Shown: piece after piece, positions 9,158 through 19,580 of the stretch
Layout of the letters: every line of letters starts with the position of its first letter
How positions within the stretch are numbered: the stretch's first letter is position 1
Origin: Serratia fonticola
GTDB lineage: Bacteria > Pseudomonadota > Gammaproteobacteria > Enterobacterales > Enterobacteriaceae
Assembly: GCF_001006005.1 (NCBI RefSeq)
Contig: NZ_CP011254.1
Location: 1,054,001 to 1,118,000 of the forward strand
Reading direction: 5' to 3'
DNA: 64,000 bases
Notes under the pieces: generated by a model
The model's input: the letters and a program-made list of their open reading frames with translations, nothing else
Databases searched by the model: none
What the model was told of the DNA's origin: nothing
Program-made: the position numbers and the translations under genes

Positions 9158-9188
9158 AAAAGGCTCGGCTCTTCATGCCGGGCCTTTT
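9158..9188 (+). terminator. Rho-independent terminator of yqjF
   Basis: AAAAGGCTCGGC pairs with GCCGGGCCTTTT (one T-G wobble) around a 7-nt loop, 16 bp after the yqjF stop. Flanking A and T runs could let it act on both strands. yqjG downstream therefore probably has its own promoter or depends on read-through. Confidence 0.75.
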
Positions 9189-9220
9189 GACTTTCACTCT
9201 CGGATATTTTGGAGGATCTC

Positions 9221-10207
9221 ATGGGACAACTCGTTGATGGCGTTTGGCAAGACACCTGGTATGACACCAAATCCACCGGGGGCCGTTTCAAGCGTTCAAC
9301 CTCTCAGTTTCGCAATTGGGTCACCCCAGATGGCGCTGCGGGAGAGCATGGCAAAGCGGGTTTTAAAGCCGAGCAAAATCGCTACCATCTGTATGTTTCC
9401 CTGGCTTGCCCTTGGGCACACCGTACCCTGCTGATGCGCAAGCTGAAGGGGCTGGAGCAAACCATCCCGGTTTCCGTGGTGCATCCGCTGATGTTGGAAA
9501 ACGGCTGGACCTTCGGCCAGGATTTCCCGGCAGCAACCGGCGATGCGCTGTATCACTCCGATTTTCTTTACCAGCTCTATCTAAGGGCCGATCCGCAGTA
9601 CAGCGGCCGCGTTACCGTGCCAGTGCTGTGGGATAAACAGCAACAGACCATCGTCAGCAATGAGTCTGCCGATATTATCCGCATGTTCAACAGCGCTTTC
9701 GACGCCGTCGGCGCACGGGCTGGAGATTACTACCCGGCAGAACTGCGTGAAAAGATCGATTCACTCAACGGCTGGATTTACGACTCGGTAAACAACGGAG
9801 TGTACAAGGCCGGTTTTGCTACCAGCCAGGATGCCTATGACGAAGCGGTAAACGGCGTGTTTGCCTCTTTGGAACGCCTGGAGCAGATCCTCGGCCAGCA
9901 CCGTTATCTGACCGGTGATCGACTCACCGAGGCCGATCTGCGCCTGTGGACCACGCTGATCCGTTTCGATCCGGTCTACGTCACTCATTTCAAATGTGAC
10001 CAGCGCCGCATCAGCGACTATCTCAACCTGTACGGCTTCCTGCGCGATATCTACCAGATGCCGGGGATTGCCGAAACGGTCGATATGGCGCATATCCGCA
10101 ACCACTATTATCGCAGCCATGCCACCATCAACCCGCACGGGATCATTTCGATCGGCCCCGCGCAGGATCTGGATGAACCCCACGGGCGCGATGTGCGCTT
10201 TGGTTGA
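9221..10207 (+). CDS. yqjG: Glutathionyl-hydroquinone reductase YqjG
   Basis: YqjG is a xi-class glutathione transferase that removes glutathione from glutathionyl-hydroquinones. The product is 328 residues, identical in length to the E. coli protein. The catalytic cysteine is visible at residue 63 in SLACPWAHR, in the N-terminal thioredoxin-like domain; a helical GST C-terminal domain follows. The ATG at 9221 has a strong GGAGG 5 nt upstream. It lies next to yqjF, as in E. coli. Confidence 0.95.
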   Translation: MGQLVDGVWQDTWYDTKSTGGRFKRSTSQFRNWVTPDGAAGEHGKAGFKAEQNRYHLYVSLACPWAHRTLLMRKLKGLEQTIPVSVVHPLMLENGWTFGQDFPAATGDALYHSDFLYQLYLRADPQYSGRVTVPVLWDKQQQTIVSNESADIIRMFNSAFDAVGARAGDYYPAELREKIDSLNGWIYDSVNNGVYKAGFATSQDAYDEAVNGVFASLERLEQILGQHRYLTGDRLTEADLRLWTTLIRFDPVYVTHFKCDQRRISDYLNLYGFLRDIYQMPGIAETVDMAHIRNHYYRSHATINPHGIISIGPAQDLDEPHGRDVRFG

Positions 10208-10259
10208 TAGGTTGGGCGAGAAAATAGCGTGCTGTCTGTTATTCCGTCGTCGCAATTCC

Positions 10260-10421
10260 CCCCTCACCCCAGCCCTCTCCCCAAAAAGGAGAGGGAGCTG
10301 CTCGGAGTGCGTAATTAGCCCGTACAACTTCGGAAAATAGGGAGTAGGCAAGATAAAACGCTGAGCGATTAGCGAACTCGATCGGTCCCCTCTCCCTGTG
10401 GGAGAGGGTTAGGGTGAGGGG
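10260..10421 (-). repeat. REPIN/MITE-like palindromic element, copy A
   Basis: This 162-bp element has inverted ends: one reads CCCCTCACCC-AGCCCTCTCC and the other GGAGAGGGTTAGGGTGAGGGG. Each arm is itself a hairpin around GGGAGAGGG. Read on the minus strand it aligns along its whole length with copy C (29697-29867), including GACCGATCGAGTTCGCTA after the first hairpin. It lies between the convergent ends of yqjG and yhaJ. No coding potential is seen. Confidence 0.85.
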
Positions 10422-10449
10422 CCTTATAAAATGCGAAAATGCGAAGAAG

Positions 10450-11355
10450 TTACTGATTCTCCTCGCGTGCAAACAGGCGTGGGATCTCACGCAGGAACCA
10501 GGATTTAGCCTCGCCCATGCTGTCGCGCCGCCAGGCCATGATAATGTCCGCCTCACGGCTATATTCCGGCCCCACCACGCGTAAACGCCCCTGCTCGATA
10601 TCCTTCTCCACCATCTGATATGGCATGGTGGCAACCCCCAGCCCGGCCAGCAAGGCGCGGCGCTTATCTTCGATGGTACTCACCGTCAGGCGCTGCTGTT
10701 TATCCAGCAATTGCACCGTCAGCACTGGCCGCTCCCGCGCGGTATCTGCAACCGCAATACCGCGGTATTTCACCCGCGTCAGCTCCGACAGCGGCTCCGG
10801 CTCCAGGTGGATTGGATGTTCCGGTGCAGCAACGTACACGCTCATCACCTTATACAGCTTGCGAGTGTTGATTTCAGAAGAGGCGCGAAAGTGCATATCC
10901 GGCGCAATAACGATATCGGCCCGCCCTTGCTCCAGCCGCTCCCATGCCCCGGCCAACACTTCGGTAAAGATCGAAACCTGGGTATTGGCCTTCAGCGCCA
11001 GCTTATCAACCAAAGGGAACAGCTTGTAGGCAGGGGATAGCGCTTCGCTGACGATGGTGAGATGGGTTTCCCACCCCCGCGCCAATGCCTCTGCATCGGT
11101 CGTCAGCTTGTCCGCCGCCTCGAGCAGTACGCGGCCACGCTCAAGCAGCATGCGCCCAACATTAGTAAATTTGGTGCGATGCCCGGATCGGTCAAACAGC
11201 ACCACATCCAGTTCTTCTTCCAATTTTTGCATGGTGTAGCTGAGCGCCGAAGGCACTCGCCCCAGCTCATCGGCGGCGGCGGCAAAGCTGCCACGGCGGT
11301 CGATCGCATCCATAACCCTAAGCGCTTCAAGCGTTAACGCCCGATCTCTGGCCAT
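10450..11355 (-). CDS. yhaJ: LysR-family transcriptional regulator YhaJ
   Basis: YhaJ is a LysR-type regulator; in E. coli it activates yqjF and responds to aromatic compounds such as dinitrotoluene breakdown products. The 301-residue product has the N-terminal winged helix-turn-helix at about residues 8-65 (SFAAAADELGRVPSALSY) and a substrate-binding-like effector domain from about residue 90. The nearby yqjF and the divergent yhaK, 107 bp away, fit its E. coli regulon. The start ATG at 11355 gives the family length (298 in E. coli). Confidence 0.92.
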   Translation of the reverse strand: MARDRALTLEALRVMDAIDRRGSFAAAADELGRVPSALSYTMQKLEEELDVVLFDRSGHRTKFTNVGRMLLERGRVLLEAADKLTTDAEALARGWETHLTIVSEALSPAYKLFPLVDKLALKANTQVSIFTEVLAGAWERLEQGRADIVIAPDMHFRASSEINTRKLYKVMSVYVAAPEHPIHLEPEPLSELTRVKYRGIAVADTARERPVLTVQLLDKQQRLTVSTIEDKRRALLAGLGVATMPYQMVEKDIEQGRLRVVGPEYSREADIIMAWRRDSMGEAKSWFLREIPRLFAREENQ

Positions 11356-11462
11356 CGAAACTCTCTATCAGGAAATTTGAATATACCGACCAGATTAACT
11401 GGCTAACAATCCGCCGTCCAGATGCTTACCATCAAGAGAATGAATTTAGAGAGCCGATTGCC

Positions 11463-12164
11463 ATGATCACATGCAGAACAGCACAACAATGCGGGCAAGC
11501 TGACTTTGGTTGGCTGCAGGCTCGTTATACCTTTTCCTTTGGCCACTACTTCGATCCCAAACTGATGGGCTATGCGTCGCTGCGGGTACTGAATCAAGAG
11601 GTATTAGCACCGGGTGCTGCCTTCCAGCCACGCACCTATCCCAACGTAGATATCCTGAATCTGATCCTGCAGGGTGAAGCCGAATACCGGGACAGCGACG
11701 GCAATACCGTACGCGCAGCGGCAGGAGAGGCGTTATTGCTGGCTACGCAACCGGGGCTTAGCTATAGCGAACAGAACGTCAGCAGCAGCACGCCACTGAC
11801 CCGGATGCAACTGTGGCTGGATGCCTGCCCAGAGCGCAGTAACGAGCGTGTGCAGCGTTTGAGCCTGCCAGATCAGCCCTATGCGCTGCTGGCCTCACCG
11901 GATGGTGCACAAGGCAGCCTGCAACTGCGCCAACAGGTCTGGATACATCATTTGAACTTACCGGCGGGAGCACAGCAGACGCTTACTCTGCATGGGCCAC
12001 GCGCCTACCTGCAATCGATCCACGGTACCGTTGAGGTCAATGGCGACCATCAACAGAGCCAGCGCCTGACCTGTGGCGACGGCGCGTTTATCCGCGAGGA
12101 AAACCGCCTCACCATCCAGGCCGAAGCACCGCTACGTGCGCTGCTGATTGATTTGCCAGTGTAG
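11463..12164 (+). CDS. yhaK: Pirin-family bicupin protein YhaK
   Basis: YhaK is a cytosolic bicupin of the pirin family; the E. coli protein is redox-sensitive and of unclear substrate. The 233-residue product matches in length. The pirin signature FSFGHYFDP appears at residues 24-32, and PRTYPNVDILNLILQGE follows in the N-terminal cupin. It is divergent from yhaJ, its likely regulator. The ATG at 11463 follows GAGAGCC, giving a reasonable ribosome site. Confidence 0.92.
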   Translation: MITCRTAQQCGQADFGWLQARYTFSFGHYFDPKLMGYASLRVLNQEVLAPGAAFQPRTYPNVDILNLILQGEAEYRDSDGNTVRAAAGEALLLATQPGLSYSEQNVSSSTPLTRMQLWLDACPERSNERVQRLSLPDQPYALLASPDGAQGSLQLRQQVWIHHLNLPAGAQQTLTLHGPRAYLQSIHGTVEVNGDHQQSQRLTCGDGAFIREENRLTIQAEAPLRALLIDLPV

Positions 12165-12177
12165 GGTATAGATAAAG

Positions 12178-12210
12178 AAAAACCCCGCGCGACTCTCGTC
12201 ACGCGGGGTT
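12178..12210 (-). terminator. Rho-independent terminator of rnpB (also faces yhaK)
   Basis: AACCCCGCG pairs with CGCGGGGTT over a 12-nt loop. On the minus strand the stem is followed by a T-run, which terminates rnpB. On the plus strand it lies 14 bp after the yhaK stop with only two T residues, so it is weaker in that direction. Confidence 0.85.
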
Positions 12211-12220
12211 ATCTGTATAG

Positions 12221-12597
<377 letters not shown>

Positions 12598-12604
12598 GGC
12601 GCGG

Positions 12605-12633
12605 ATAGTAGCGTTGTGGTTGCGGCAGGTCAA
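12605..12633 (-). promoter_or_regulatory. Sigma-70 promoter of rnpB
   Basis: On the minus strand TTGACC (-35) and TACTAT (-10) are separated by exactly 17 bp, and the predicted RNA start is 7-8 nt downstream of the -10 box. This closely matches a strong stable-RNA promoter. Confidence 0.85.
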
Positions 12634-12832
12634 CCGTTTTAGGGGAAAGGAAAACAGATCTAGAGGCGCGCCCTATGGATATGCTAGCTTGGCGATATGA
12701 AACAAAGACCTTCAGCTCTGATTTGCGTCGAGATTATTATTTACCGCTTACCAACCAAGGTGGGATGACGCTCGTCAGTTTGTTCCCGCCGGTGAGGCGG
12801 GCCTTACCGGCATCACTCCAGTGAGGTTAACC

Positions 12833-13327
12833 ATGACCCGTTCGCCCCAGAAACCAACCCTACATCTTCTATGTGGGAAAATAGCGTCAGGAAAATCCAC
12901 ACTTTCAGCCACGTTGGCAACCCAGCCTGGTAGCGTGATAATCGCGGAAGATCGCTGGCTTGCCCAGCTATACGCCGATGAGATGCAGACCGTTGCAGAC
13001 TATGTCCGCTGTAGTACCAAGCTGAAAAACGCCATCAAACCCCATCTGATTGCGCTGCTTAACGCCGGGGTAACCCTCATTCTGGACTTTCCAGCCAATA
13101 CCGTGGCCAGCCGTGAATGGATGATGGATATCATCCGCGAGTCGGGCGCCGATAACCAACTGCATTATCTCAACGTGCCCGATGATGTCTGCAAGGCCAG
13201 ACTTCATGCCCGCAATCAGTCGGGCACTCATGATTTTGCCGCGACCGATGAGCAGTTTGATCTCATCACTCGCCATTTTGTTGAGCCGAATGACCAGGAA
13301 GGGTTCAACATCATTCGGCATAGCTGA
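12833..13327 (+). CDS. Predicted P-loop ATP-binding kinase (AAA_33 type)
   Basis: This 164-residue protein has a Walker A motif GKIASGKST at residues 15-23, an acidic ED pair after the second strand (IIAEDRWL), and ILDFPANTV as a likely Walker B region. The fold resembles small predicted kinases of the zeta-toxin/AAA_33 group. The substrate is unknown and I see no antitoxin gene beside it. I chose the ATG at 12833 because GTGAGG is 6 nt upstream; the frame also opens at 12821. It stands alone between rnpB and the convergent rsmI. Confidence 0.75.
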   Translation: MTRSPQKPTLHLLCGKIASGKSTLSATLATQPGSVIIAEDRWLAQLYADEMQTVADYVRCSTKLKNAIKPHLIALLNAGVTLILDFPANTVASREWMMDIIRESGADNQLHYLNVPDDVCKARLHARNQSGTHDFAATDEQFDLITRHFVEPNDQEGFNIIRHS

Positions 13328-13343
13328 GTCACAAAGCTGGGGC

Positions 13344-14213
13344 TCAGTTAGCCTGTTCCTGTTGATCCAGCGCATGTTTATACAGCGCATTTTTCTTCAC
13401 GCCGTGGATCTCTGCAGTTATCGCCGCTGCCTTTTTCAGCGGCAGCTCTTTTTGCAGCAGAGCCAAGGTACGCAGTGCCTCGAGCGGCAAATCGTCTTCC
13501 TGCGCCTTGTGGCCTTCCACAATCAGCACCATCTCCCCCCGGCGGCGCATCTCATCTTCCAGCACCCAGGCCAGCAGTTCCCCCACTGGAGCACCGTGGA
13601 TAGATTCCCAGGTTTTGGTCAGTTCACGCGCCAGCACCACGTAGCGCTGTGGCCCCCACACGGTGACCATGTCCTGCAAACTTTCCAACAAACGGTGGGT
13701 AGATTCATAGAAAATCAGCGTTCGCGGTTCCTCTGCCAGCGCCAGCAGGGTATCCTTACGGCCTTTGGTTTTGGCTGGCAGGAAGCCTTCGTAGCAGAAA
13801 CGATCGGAAGCCACACCGGCGGCACACAACGCGGTGGTGGCAGCACAGGCGCCCGGCAGCGGCACGACGCGGATCCCCGCTTCGCGGCAACGGCGCACCA
13901 GGTGATAACCCGGATCGTTAATCAGTGGCGTGCCTGCGTCACTCACCAGTGCTATGCTTTGGCCTTCCTGCAGTTTTGCCAGCAGTTGGTCCGCCTTCTG
14001 CTGTTCGTTATGGTCGTGCAGCGCAAACAACCGCGCGCTAATAGCAAAGTGTTGCAGCAGCAACCCGGTATGGCGCGTATCTTCCGCCGCAATCAGATCG
14101 ACGCTTTTCAGTACCTCTATGGCCCGATGAGTCATATCCCCCAGGTTACCGATGGGGGTGGGCACCACGTACAGTGTCGATGCAGAAATAGCTGATTGTT
14201 GGTGTTGATTCAT
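13344..14213 (-). CDS. rsmI: 16S rRNA 2'-O-ribose C1402 methyltransferase
   Basis: RsmI methylates the ribose of C1402 in the decoding centre of 16S rRNA using S-adenosylmethionine. The product is 289 residues (286 in E. coli). The tetrapyrrole-methylase-fold signature [10 protein letters not shown] is visible at residues 17-26, with AEDTRHTG and [13 protein letters not shown] further on. It is divergent from lpoA across 62 bp, as in E. coli (yraL-yraM). Confidence 0.95.
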   Translation of the reverse strand: MNQHQQSAISASTLYVVPTPIGNLGDMTHRAIEVLKSVDLIAAEDTRHTGLLLQHFAISARLFALHDHNEQQKADQLLAKLQEGQSIALVSDAGTPLINDPGYHLVRRCREAGIRVVPLPGACAATTALCAAGVASDRFCYEGFLPAKTKGRKDTLLALAEEPRTLIFYESTHRLLESLQDMVTVWGPQRYVVLARELTKTWESIHGAPVGELLAWVLEDEMRRRGEMVLIVEGHKAQEDDLPLEALRTLALLQKELPLKKAAAITAEIHGVKKNALYKHALDQQEQAN

Positions 14214-14275
14214 TGTTTCATCCGGATTGCCGATTTAATATTGAGCATCTTGAAAAAAACATCACTGGATACAGT

Positions 14276-16288
14276 ATGCTTTCCTCAACATTCCTTCGTA
14301 CCAAAGCAGGGCGATTAGTACCTGTTGTACTGGCAGCCTTGCTGTTAGCTGGTTGTCCAAGTCAGGTTCCACAAACTCCGCCCTCAAATATCCAGGACGA
14401 AGCCAGTGCCAACTCTGATTACTATCTGCAACAGTTGCAGCAAAGCAGCGATGATAACAAGGCTGACTGGCAATTACTTGCGATTCGCGCATTAACTCGC
14501 GAAGGCAAACTGCCACAGGCTAACGAGCAACTGAGCACCTTGCCGCAAAATCTGACGAGTACACAACAGCTTGAGCGCCAGCTTTTGAGCGCAGAACTGC
14601 AGGTAGCCAACAAGGATCTGGGCGCAGCCCGCGATGCGCTAAATAAAATAGACAGCAGCGCGCTGTCACCAAATCAGCTGGTTCGCCTGTATCAGGCGCA
14701 GATCGCGGCAAATCAGGGCCAAGCCTCACTGCCACTGATCCGCGCCTATATTGCCCAGGAGCCGTTACTGAGCGGCCAGGCTCATCAGGATAATCTGGAT
14801 AAAACCTGGCAAACGCTGCTTGGCCTGAAACCGGCCGACATGAACAGCCTGGTGATTAACGCCAACGAAAACGTGCTGCAAGGCTGGCTGGATCTGTTAC
14901 GTGTCTATCAGGACAACCGTCAGGATCCCGATCTGCTGAAGGCCGGGATCAAAGACTGGCAGAACCGCTATCCGCAGAACCCGGCGGCGAAAAACCTGCC
15001 AGCCCAGTTGAATCAGGTGCTGAATTTCACCCAGGCTTCGACTTCGCATATCGCCCTGCTGCTGCCGCTGAACGGCCAGGCCAAAGTGTTTGCCGATGCG
15101 ATCCAACAGGGTTTTAACGCTGCGCAAAGTGGCATCGCACTCACCGCGCCTGTTCAGGCAATGGAACCAACCACTAATCCAGATCAGACCCTGGCAGCAA
15201 CGCCAGACAATGCCAACGGTGCCGTCAGTACTTCAGCACCTGAAGCGGATGCAACTCAGGTAGCCGCCGTACAACCTGCTACCCCTGCTCCGGCACCAGT
15301 CACTCCATCCCCGGCAACCGGTGGGCAGGTAAAGGTCTACGATACCACCAGCCAGCCTCTGCCAGCGTTGTTGGCTCAAGCCCAACAGGATGGCGCAACC
15401 CTGATCGTAGGCCCACTACTGAAGGCCAACGTCGATCAGCTCGCCACTACCCCAACGACGCTGAACGTGCTGGCACTCAACCAGCCTGAGCAGCCGAAGG
15501 ACAGCCCGAATATCTGTTACTTCGCCCTGTCGCCGGAAGATGAAGCCCGCGATGCCGCCCGCCATATCTGGGAACAGCAAAAGCGTCAGCCGTTACTGCT
15601 GCTGCCACGCGGCGCGTTTGGCGATCGCATTGCCAAAGCCTTCGCCGAAGAGTGGCAAAAACTCGGTGGCCAGACCGTGCTGCAACAAGGGATCGGTTCT
15701 GCCGGTGAGCTACGCCAGATGGTCAACAGCGGCGGGATCCGCATGAGTGGCACCCCGGTGGCCACCCAGGCACCCGTGCAGCAGTCTGTGACTATCGCTG
15801 GCCTGACTATTCCAGCGCCACCAAGCGATATCCCGGCCTCTACCGGCGGCAGCGTGGATTCGGTGTATATCGTCGCCACGCAAGACCAGCTGACGCTGAT
15901 CAAGCCGATGATCGACATGACCACCAGCTCTCGTAGCAAGCCAGCCATGTTTGCCAGTTCACGCAGCTATCAGGCCGGTGCGGGTCCAGACTTCCGTCTG
16001 GAAATGGAAGGCCTGCAATTCAGTGATATTCCTCTGCTGGCAGGGGCCAATCCACAGTTGCAACAGCAAGCTACCGCCAAATTCCGCAACGACTATTCCC
16101 TGGTGCGTCTCTACGCCATGGGGATGGATGCCTGGACATTGGCCAACCACTTTGCTCAAATGCGCCAGTTGCCAGGATTCCAGATTTCAGGAACCACCGG
16201 TGTGCTGACATCTTCACCTAACTGCGTGATCACCAGGAAACTGACTTGGCTGCAATACCGCCAGGGCTCGGTCGTTCCGGTCTCCTGA
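14276..16288 (+). CDS. lpoA: Outer-membrane lipoprotein activator of PBP1a
   Basis: LpoA is an outer-membrane lipoprotein that reaches through the periplasm to activate the peptidoglycan synthase PBP1a. From the ATG at 14276 it is 670 residues (678 in E. coli). A lipoprotein signal peptide ends in the lipobox LLAGC with Cys27. The N-terminal half is helical and TPR-like. A long Ala/Pro/Thr-rich linker lies at roughly residues 300-365, before the C-terminal periplasmic-binding-protein-like domain. The frame is open from 14213, but the signal peptide fixes the start at 14276. It overlaps yraN by 43 bp. Confidence 0.94.
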   Translation: MLSSTFLRTKAGRLVPVVLAALLLAGCPSQVPQTPPSNIQDEASANSDYYLQQLQQSSDDNKADWQLLAIRALTREGKLPQANEQLSTLPQNLTSTQQLERQLLSAELQVANKDLGAARDALNKIDSSALSPNQLVRLYQAQIAANQGQASLPLIRAYIAQEPLLSGQAHQDNLDKTWQTLLGLKPADMNSLVINANENVLQGWLDLLRVYQDNRQDPDLLKAGIKDWQNRYPQNPAAKNLPAQLNQVLNFTQASTSHIALLLPLNGQAKVFADAIQQGFNAAQSGIALTAPVQAMEPTTNPDQTLAATPDNANGAVSTSAPEADATQVAAVQPATPAPAPVTPSPATGGQVKVYDTTSQPLPALLAQAQQDGATLIVGPLLKANVDQLATTPTTLNVLALNQPEQPKDSPNICYFALSPEDEARDAARHIWEQQKRQPLLLLPRGAFGDRIAKAFAEEWQKLGGQTVLQQGIGSAGELRQMVNSGGIRMSGTPVATQAPVQQSVTIAGLTIPAPPSDIPASTGGSVDSVYIVATQDQLTLIKPMIDMTTSSRSKPAMFASSRSYQAGAGPDFRLEMEGLQFSDIPLLAGANPQLQQQATAKFRNDYSLVRLYAMGMDAWTLANHFAQMRQLPGFQISGTTGVLTSSPNCVITRKLTWLQYRQGSVVPVS

Positions 16289-16638
16289 GTCAACGCGCCA
16301 AGGGAGCGGGCTATGAGATCCAGGCCCGCCAATACCTGGAGCGCGCGGGGCTTACCTTCACCGCCGCCAACGTGGCGGTACGTGGGGGTGAGCTCGATCT
16401 CATCATGCGTGATGGTCAAACCTGGGTGTTCGTCGAAGTCCGCTACCGCCGCAGTGACGCCTTTGGTGACGCAGCGGCCAGCGTGACTTACCGCAAGCAA
16501 CGGCGATTGCTGCATGCCGCCGCCGTTTGGCTGGCGGGGCGAGGAGCCAGTTTTGACACATCATCTTGCCGTTTTGATGTTTTAGCCATTACCGGTAGCC
16601 AGTTAGAATGGATACCCAATGCCTTCAATGCGGATTAA
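16246..16638 (+). CDS. yraN: UPF0102 endonuclease-like protein YraN
   Basis: YraN belongs to UPF0102, a family with a restriction-endonuclease-like fold and no settled function. The product is 130 residues (131 in E. coli). The family core is visible: [18 protein letters not shown] followed by VFVEVRYRR, which supplies the D...ExR/K pattern of this fold. The start appears to be TTG at 16246, preceded by AGGA, inside the end of lpoA. An N-terminus MAAIPPGLG resembles the E. coli start, which supports it. A later start would cut into the domain. Confidence 0.9.
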   Translation: MAAIPPGLGRSGLLSQRAKGAGYEIQARQYLERAGLTFTAANVAVRGGELDLIMRDGQTWVFVEVRYRRSDAFGDAAASVTYRKQRRLLHAAAVWLAGRGASFDTSSCRFDVLAITGSQLEWIPNAFNAD

Positions 16639-16689
16639 ACCCTGTTGACCGGTGTATGCCGGCCCTTTGACCTAGTGGATTAAAACAAC

Positions 16690-17280
16690 GTGCTGGATAG
16701 AATCAAAGTCTGTTTTACCGAGAGTATCCAAACCCAGATTGCGGCGGCGGAAGCCTTACCTGACGCGATATCCCGTGCCGCGATGACCCTGGTTCAATCG
16801 TTATTGAACGGCAACAAGATCCTGTGCTGTGGCAACGGCACCTCGGCGGCTAACGCTCAGCATTTTGCCGCCTGCATGATCAACCGCTTTGAAACCGAAC
16901 GCCCTAGCCTGCCCGCGATCGCGCTAAACGCCGATAACGTGGTGCTGACCGCCATCGGCAACGATCGTCTGCATGATGAAATGTATGCCAAACAGGTGCG
17001 GGCACTCGGCCACACCGGTGACGTGCTGCTGGCGATTTCCACCCGCGGCAATAGCCGTGATATTGTAAAAGCGGTCGAAGCTGCGGTAACGCGTGATATG
17101 ACCATTGTTGCGCTTACCGGCTACGATGGCGGAGAGTTGGCGGGTTTACTCGGCCAGCAGGATGTGGAGATACGTATCCCCTCTCACCGCAGTGCACGCA
17201 TTCAGGAGATGCATATGCTTACCGTCAATTGCCTATGCGACCTGATTGATAACACATTGTTCCCCCACCAGGACGATTAA
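16690..17280 (+). CDS. diaA: DnaA initiator-associating protein DiaA
   Basis: DiaA is a SIS-domain protein that binds DnaA and promotes timely assembly at oriC. The product is 196 residues, the E. coli length, starting with GTG at 16690. The SIS fold is marked by [16 protein letters not shown] near residue 45 and [16 protein letters not shown] near residue 118. It lies between yraN and dolP, with 10 bp to the dolP start, so these genes are probably co-transcribed. Confidence 0.95.
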   Translation: MLDRIKVCFTESIQTQIAAAEALPDAISRAAMTLVQSLLNGNKILCCGNGTSAANAQHFAACMINRFETERPSLPAIALNADNVVLTAIGNDRLHDEMYAKQVRALGHTGDVLLAISTRGNSRDIVKAVEAAVTRDMTIVALTGYDGGELAGLLGQQDVEIRIPSHRSARIQEMHMLTVNCLCDLIDNTLFPHQDD

Positions 17281-17290
17281 AGGAACCGAG

Positions 17291-17866
17291 ATGAAGCTAA
17301 GAGCCACATTTGCAGTGCTGTTCAGCGCCCTATTGTTGCAGGGTTGCGTCGCGGGCGTTGTCGTTGGCAGTGCCGCAGTTGCCACCAAAACGGCGACCGA
17401 TCCACGTACCGTAGGCACACAGGTCGATGACGGCACGTTGGAAGCCCGGGTCGAAAATGCCATCAGCAAAGATCAGCAACTGAAGAAAGAGGCCCGTGTC
17501 GTAGCCACCGCCTATCAGGGCAAAGTGCTGTTGACCGGCCAGGCTCCTACCACCGAGCTCGCCAGCCGGGCGAAGCAGATCGCACTTGGCGTCGATGGCG
17601 CCGCTGAGGTGTATAACGAGATCCGCCAGGGCACACCAGTCAGCTTGGGTACCGCCTCTTCCGATACCTGGATCACCACCAAGGTACGTTCGCAGATCCT
17701 GACCAGCGATACCGTCAAATCTTCAAACGTGAAGGTCACTACCGAAAATGGCGAAGTGTTCTTGTTAGGTTTGGTGACACAGCAGGAAGGCCAGTCTGCG
17801 GCGCAGATTGCCAGCCAGGTTAGCGGCGTGAAACACGTGACAACGGCGTTTACCTACGTTAAATAA
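17291..17866 (+). CDS. dolP: Dual-BON-domain outer-membrane lipoprotein DolP (YraP)
   Basis: DolP is an outer-membrane lipoprotein that recognises anionic phospholipid and supports envelope integrity, cell separation and the BAM complex. From the ATG at 17291 it has 191 residues, as in E. coli. The lipobox LLLQGC places the acylated Cys at residue 19. Two BON domains follow at about residues 46-113 and 124-191. The frame is open from 17246, within diaA, but the signal peptide fixes the start. Ten bp after diaA it has its own ribosome site (AGGAACCGAG). Confidence 0.95.
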   Translation: MKLRATFAVLFSALLLQGCVAGVVVGSAAVATKTATDPRTVGTQVDDGTLEARVENAISKDQQLKKEARVVATAYQGKVLLTGQAPTTELASRAKQIALGVDGAAEVYNEIRQGTPVSLGTASSDTWITTKVRSQILTSDTVKSSNVKVTTENGEVFLLGLVTQQEGQSAAQIASQVSGVKHVTTAFTYVK

Positions 17867-17902
17867 TCTCGCGAACTGAGGTGGATTCGGCGTTGTCGGC
17901 TG

Positions 17903-18061
17903 CCCTCACCCTACCCCTCTCCCACAGGGAGAGGGGACCGATCGAGCCACCACTTAACGACAATAAATTGCTTTATATCAAATAGTTAAATAATAACTTC
18001 ACACCCAAGCACGCGCTCCGTTCAGCTCCCTCTCCCTGTGGGAGAGGGTTGGGGTGAGGGG
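17903..18061 (+). repeat. REPIN/MITE-like palindromic element, copy B
   Basis: This 159-bp element has the same inverted ends as copies A and C (CCCTCACCCTA...GGGGTGAGGGG). Its left hairpin is followed by GACCGATCGAG as in the others. The centre (about 17950-18010) is AT-rich and has diverged from A and C. It fills the gap between the convergent dolP and mtgA genes and ends 3 bp before the mtgA stop. Confidence 0.85.
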
Positions 18062-18064
18062 TCA

Positions 18065-18796
18065 TTATTTCAGATCGTTCGCCTTAAGAAATCCTTCCCC
18101 ACCCAACTGGCGCATCTGACGCATAATCCACTGTTGGCGTTGGGTTACGTAACCCGAAGGAGCTCCGGCCTTGAAACGATGCGGATTAGGCAACACCGCC
18201 GCCAGCAGAGCCGCTTCAGACGCCGTCAGACGGCTTGCCGGCTTGTGGAAAAAGTGCTGAGCCGCCGCTTCCACGCCGAAGATGCCGTCACCAAACTCGA
18301 CGATATTCAAGTACACCGTCAGAATACGCCGCTTGGTCCAAACCAGCTCAATACCCGCCGTTAGCCCAGCCTCCAGCCCCTTGCGCACCCAGCTGCGCCC
18401 ATCCCACAAAAACAGGTTCTTTGCCGTTTGCTGAGAAAGGGTAGAAGCACCACGGATGCGCGTTGGCCGCTTTTCATTGTGGCTGAGCGCCTTTTCAATG
18501 GCCGCCACGTCAAACCCCCAGTGGTCGGGGAATTTCTGATCCTCTGCCGCCATCACTGCCAGCGCCATCGAGGGGGCAATATCGTCCATCGCTACCCAGT
18601 CGGAATGCGCCACATAGCCGAAATCCCCGCTCAGCCAGGCACCGAGCTGCCGCTCCACCATCACCGCAGAAAACGGCACCGGCAGAAAAGCGAACAGAAT
18701 GATCCCCGCCAGCCACAGGCCAATAACCGCAAGAACGCCTCGTTTAAACCAAAACCACAGGCGAACAATCCACGATTTACGAGAAAACCTTATCAT
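18065..18796 (-). CDS. mtgA: Monofunctional peptidoglycan glycosyltransferase
   Basis: MtgA polymerises lipid II into glycan strands at the inner membrane without transpeptidase activity. The product is 243 residues (242 in E. coli). One N-terminal membrane segment (about residues 15-37) precedes a GT51 domain. That domain shows the catalytic glutamate motif [15 protein letters not shown] and the second motif [14 protein letters not shown]. Its ATG overlaps the elbB stop as ATGA, so the two genes are translationally coupled. Confidence 0.95.
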   Translation of the reverse strand: MIRFSRKSWIVRLWFWFKRGVLAVIGLWLAGIILFAFLPVPFSAVMVERQLGAWLSGDFGYVAHSDWVAMDDIAPSMALAVMAAEDQKFPDHWGFDVAAIEKALSHNEKRPTRIRGASTLSQQTAKNLFLWDGRSWVRKGLEAGLTAGIELVWTKRRILTVYLNIVEFGDGIFGVEAAAQHFFHKPASRLTASEAALLAAVLPNPHRFKAGAPSGYVTQRQQWIMRQMRQLGGEGFLKANDLK

Positions 18797-19446
18797 TCCA
18801 CCAGATCCAGCACTCGTGACACCAGCTTATCAATTCCCTGCGCCGCCTCGCCGATCGACTGGGCCAACATGTAAGCCGGGGTCGTGACAACCTTGTTTTC
18901 AATATCAACCACGATGTCATCTACCGGACAGATCACCGGCTCACCGCCCATGGCATCAATCACTTCACCCAGATCGGGATCGTTACCAATGGTCAATCGT
19001 AACGGTTGATCGAAAACTTTCGGCAACAGCGTGGGCGCAATGCACATAAAACCCATTGGTTTGTTTCTCTTATGCATTTCCAGAATAAGCTTAGACAAAT
19101 CGGGATCCACGGAACATTCTGCCCCTTGCGTGGCAAAGCTGCTCAAATTCTTCGCCGCACCAAATCCACCGGGTACGATCAGGGCATCCAACTGCTCGGC
19201 GTCCGCCTGCGAAAGCGCCTGAATTTTGCCACGAGCGATGCGTGCCGACTCCTGCAAAACGTTGCGACCCTCTGGCATTTCTTCGCCGGATAAATGATTA
19301 ATAACATGCAGTTGTGCCTTATCGGGTGCAAAGCATACCGCCTGCGCACCTGCACGATCCAGAGCCAGCAAGGTGAGCACCGCCTCATGGATTTCTGCCC
19401 CGTCATAAACACCACAACCACTCAGCACTACAGCGACCTGTTTCAT
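18793..19446 (-). CDS. elbB: DJ-1/PfpI-family glyoxalase ElbB
   Basis: ElbB is a DJ-1/PfpI superfamily protein, reported to have glyoxalase activity and historically linked to isoprenoid control. From the ATG at 19446 it is 217 residues, the E. coli length. A GGGAG lies 7 nt before this start, whereas the in-frame ATG at 19452 has no spacing from it. The nucleophile-elbow cysteine is residue 135 in GFMCIAP, and [12 protein letters not shown] marks the N-terminus. It overlaps mtgA by 4 nt. The arcZ RNA gene lies upstream, divergent. Confidence 0.94.
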   Translation of the reverse strand: MKQVAVVLSGCGVYDGAEIHEAVLTLLALDRAGAQAVCFAPDKAQLHVINHLSGEEMPEGRNVLQESARIARGKIQALSQADAEQLDALIVPGGFGAAKNLSSFATQGAECSVDPDLSKLILEMHKRNKPMGFMCIAPTLLPKVFDQPLRLTIGNDPDLGEVIDAMGGEPVICPVDDIVVDIENKVVTTPAYMLAQSIGEAAQGIDKLVSRVLDLVE

Positions 19447-19580
19447 CGACATTCTCCCAGCCAGGACCGCCGGCAAAGGCAGGCCCAGAGGCGACAAATA
19501 CTAACTACATCACATATTTTAATGATTCTTCTAACAAGAGCGCTTACATTTGCTATGTTGTTCGCTGTATGATGTATACG

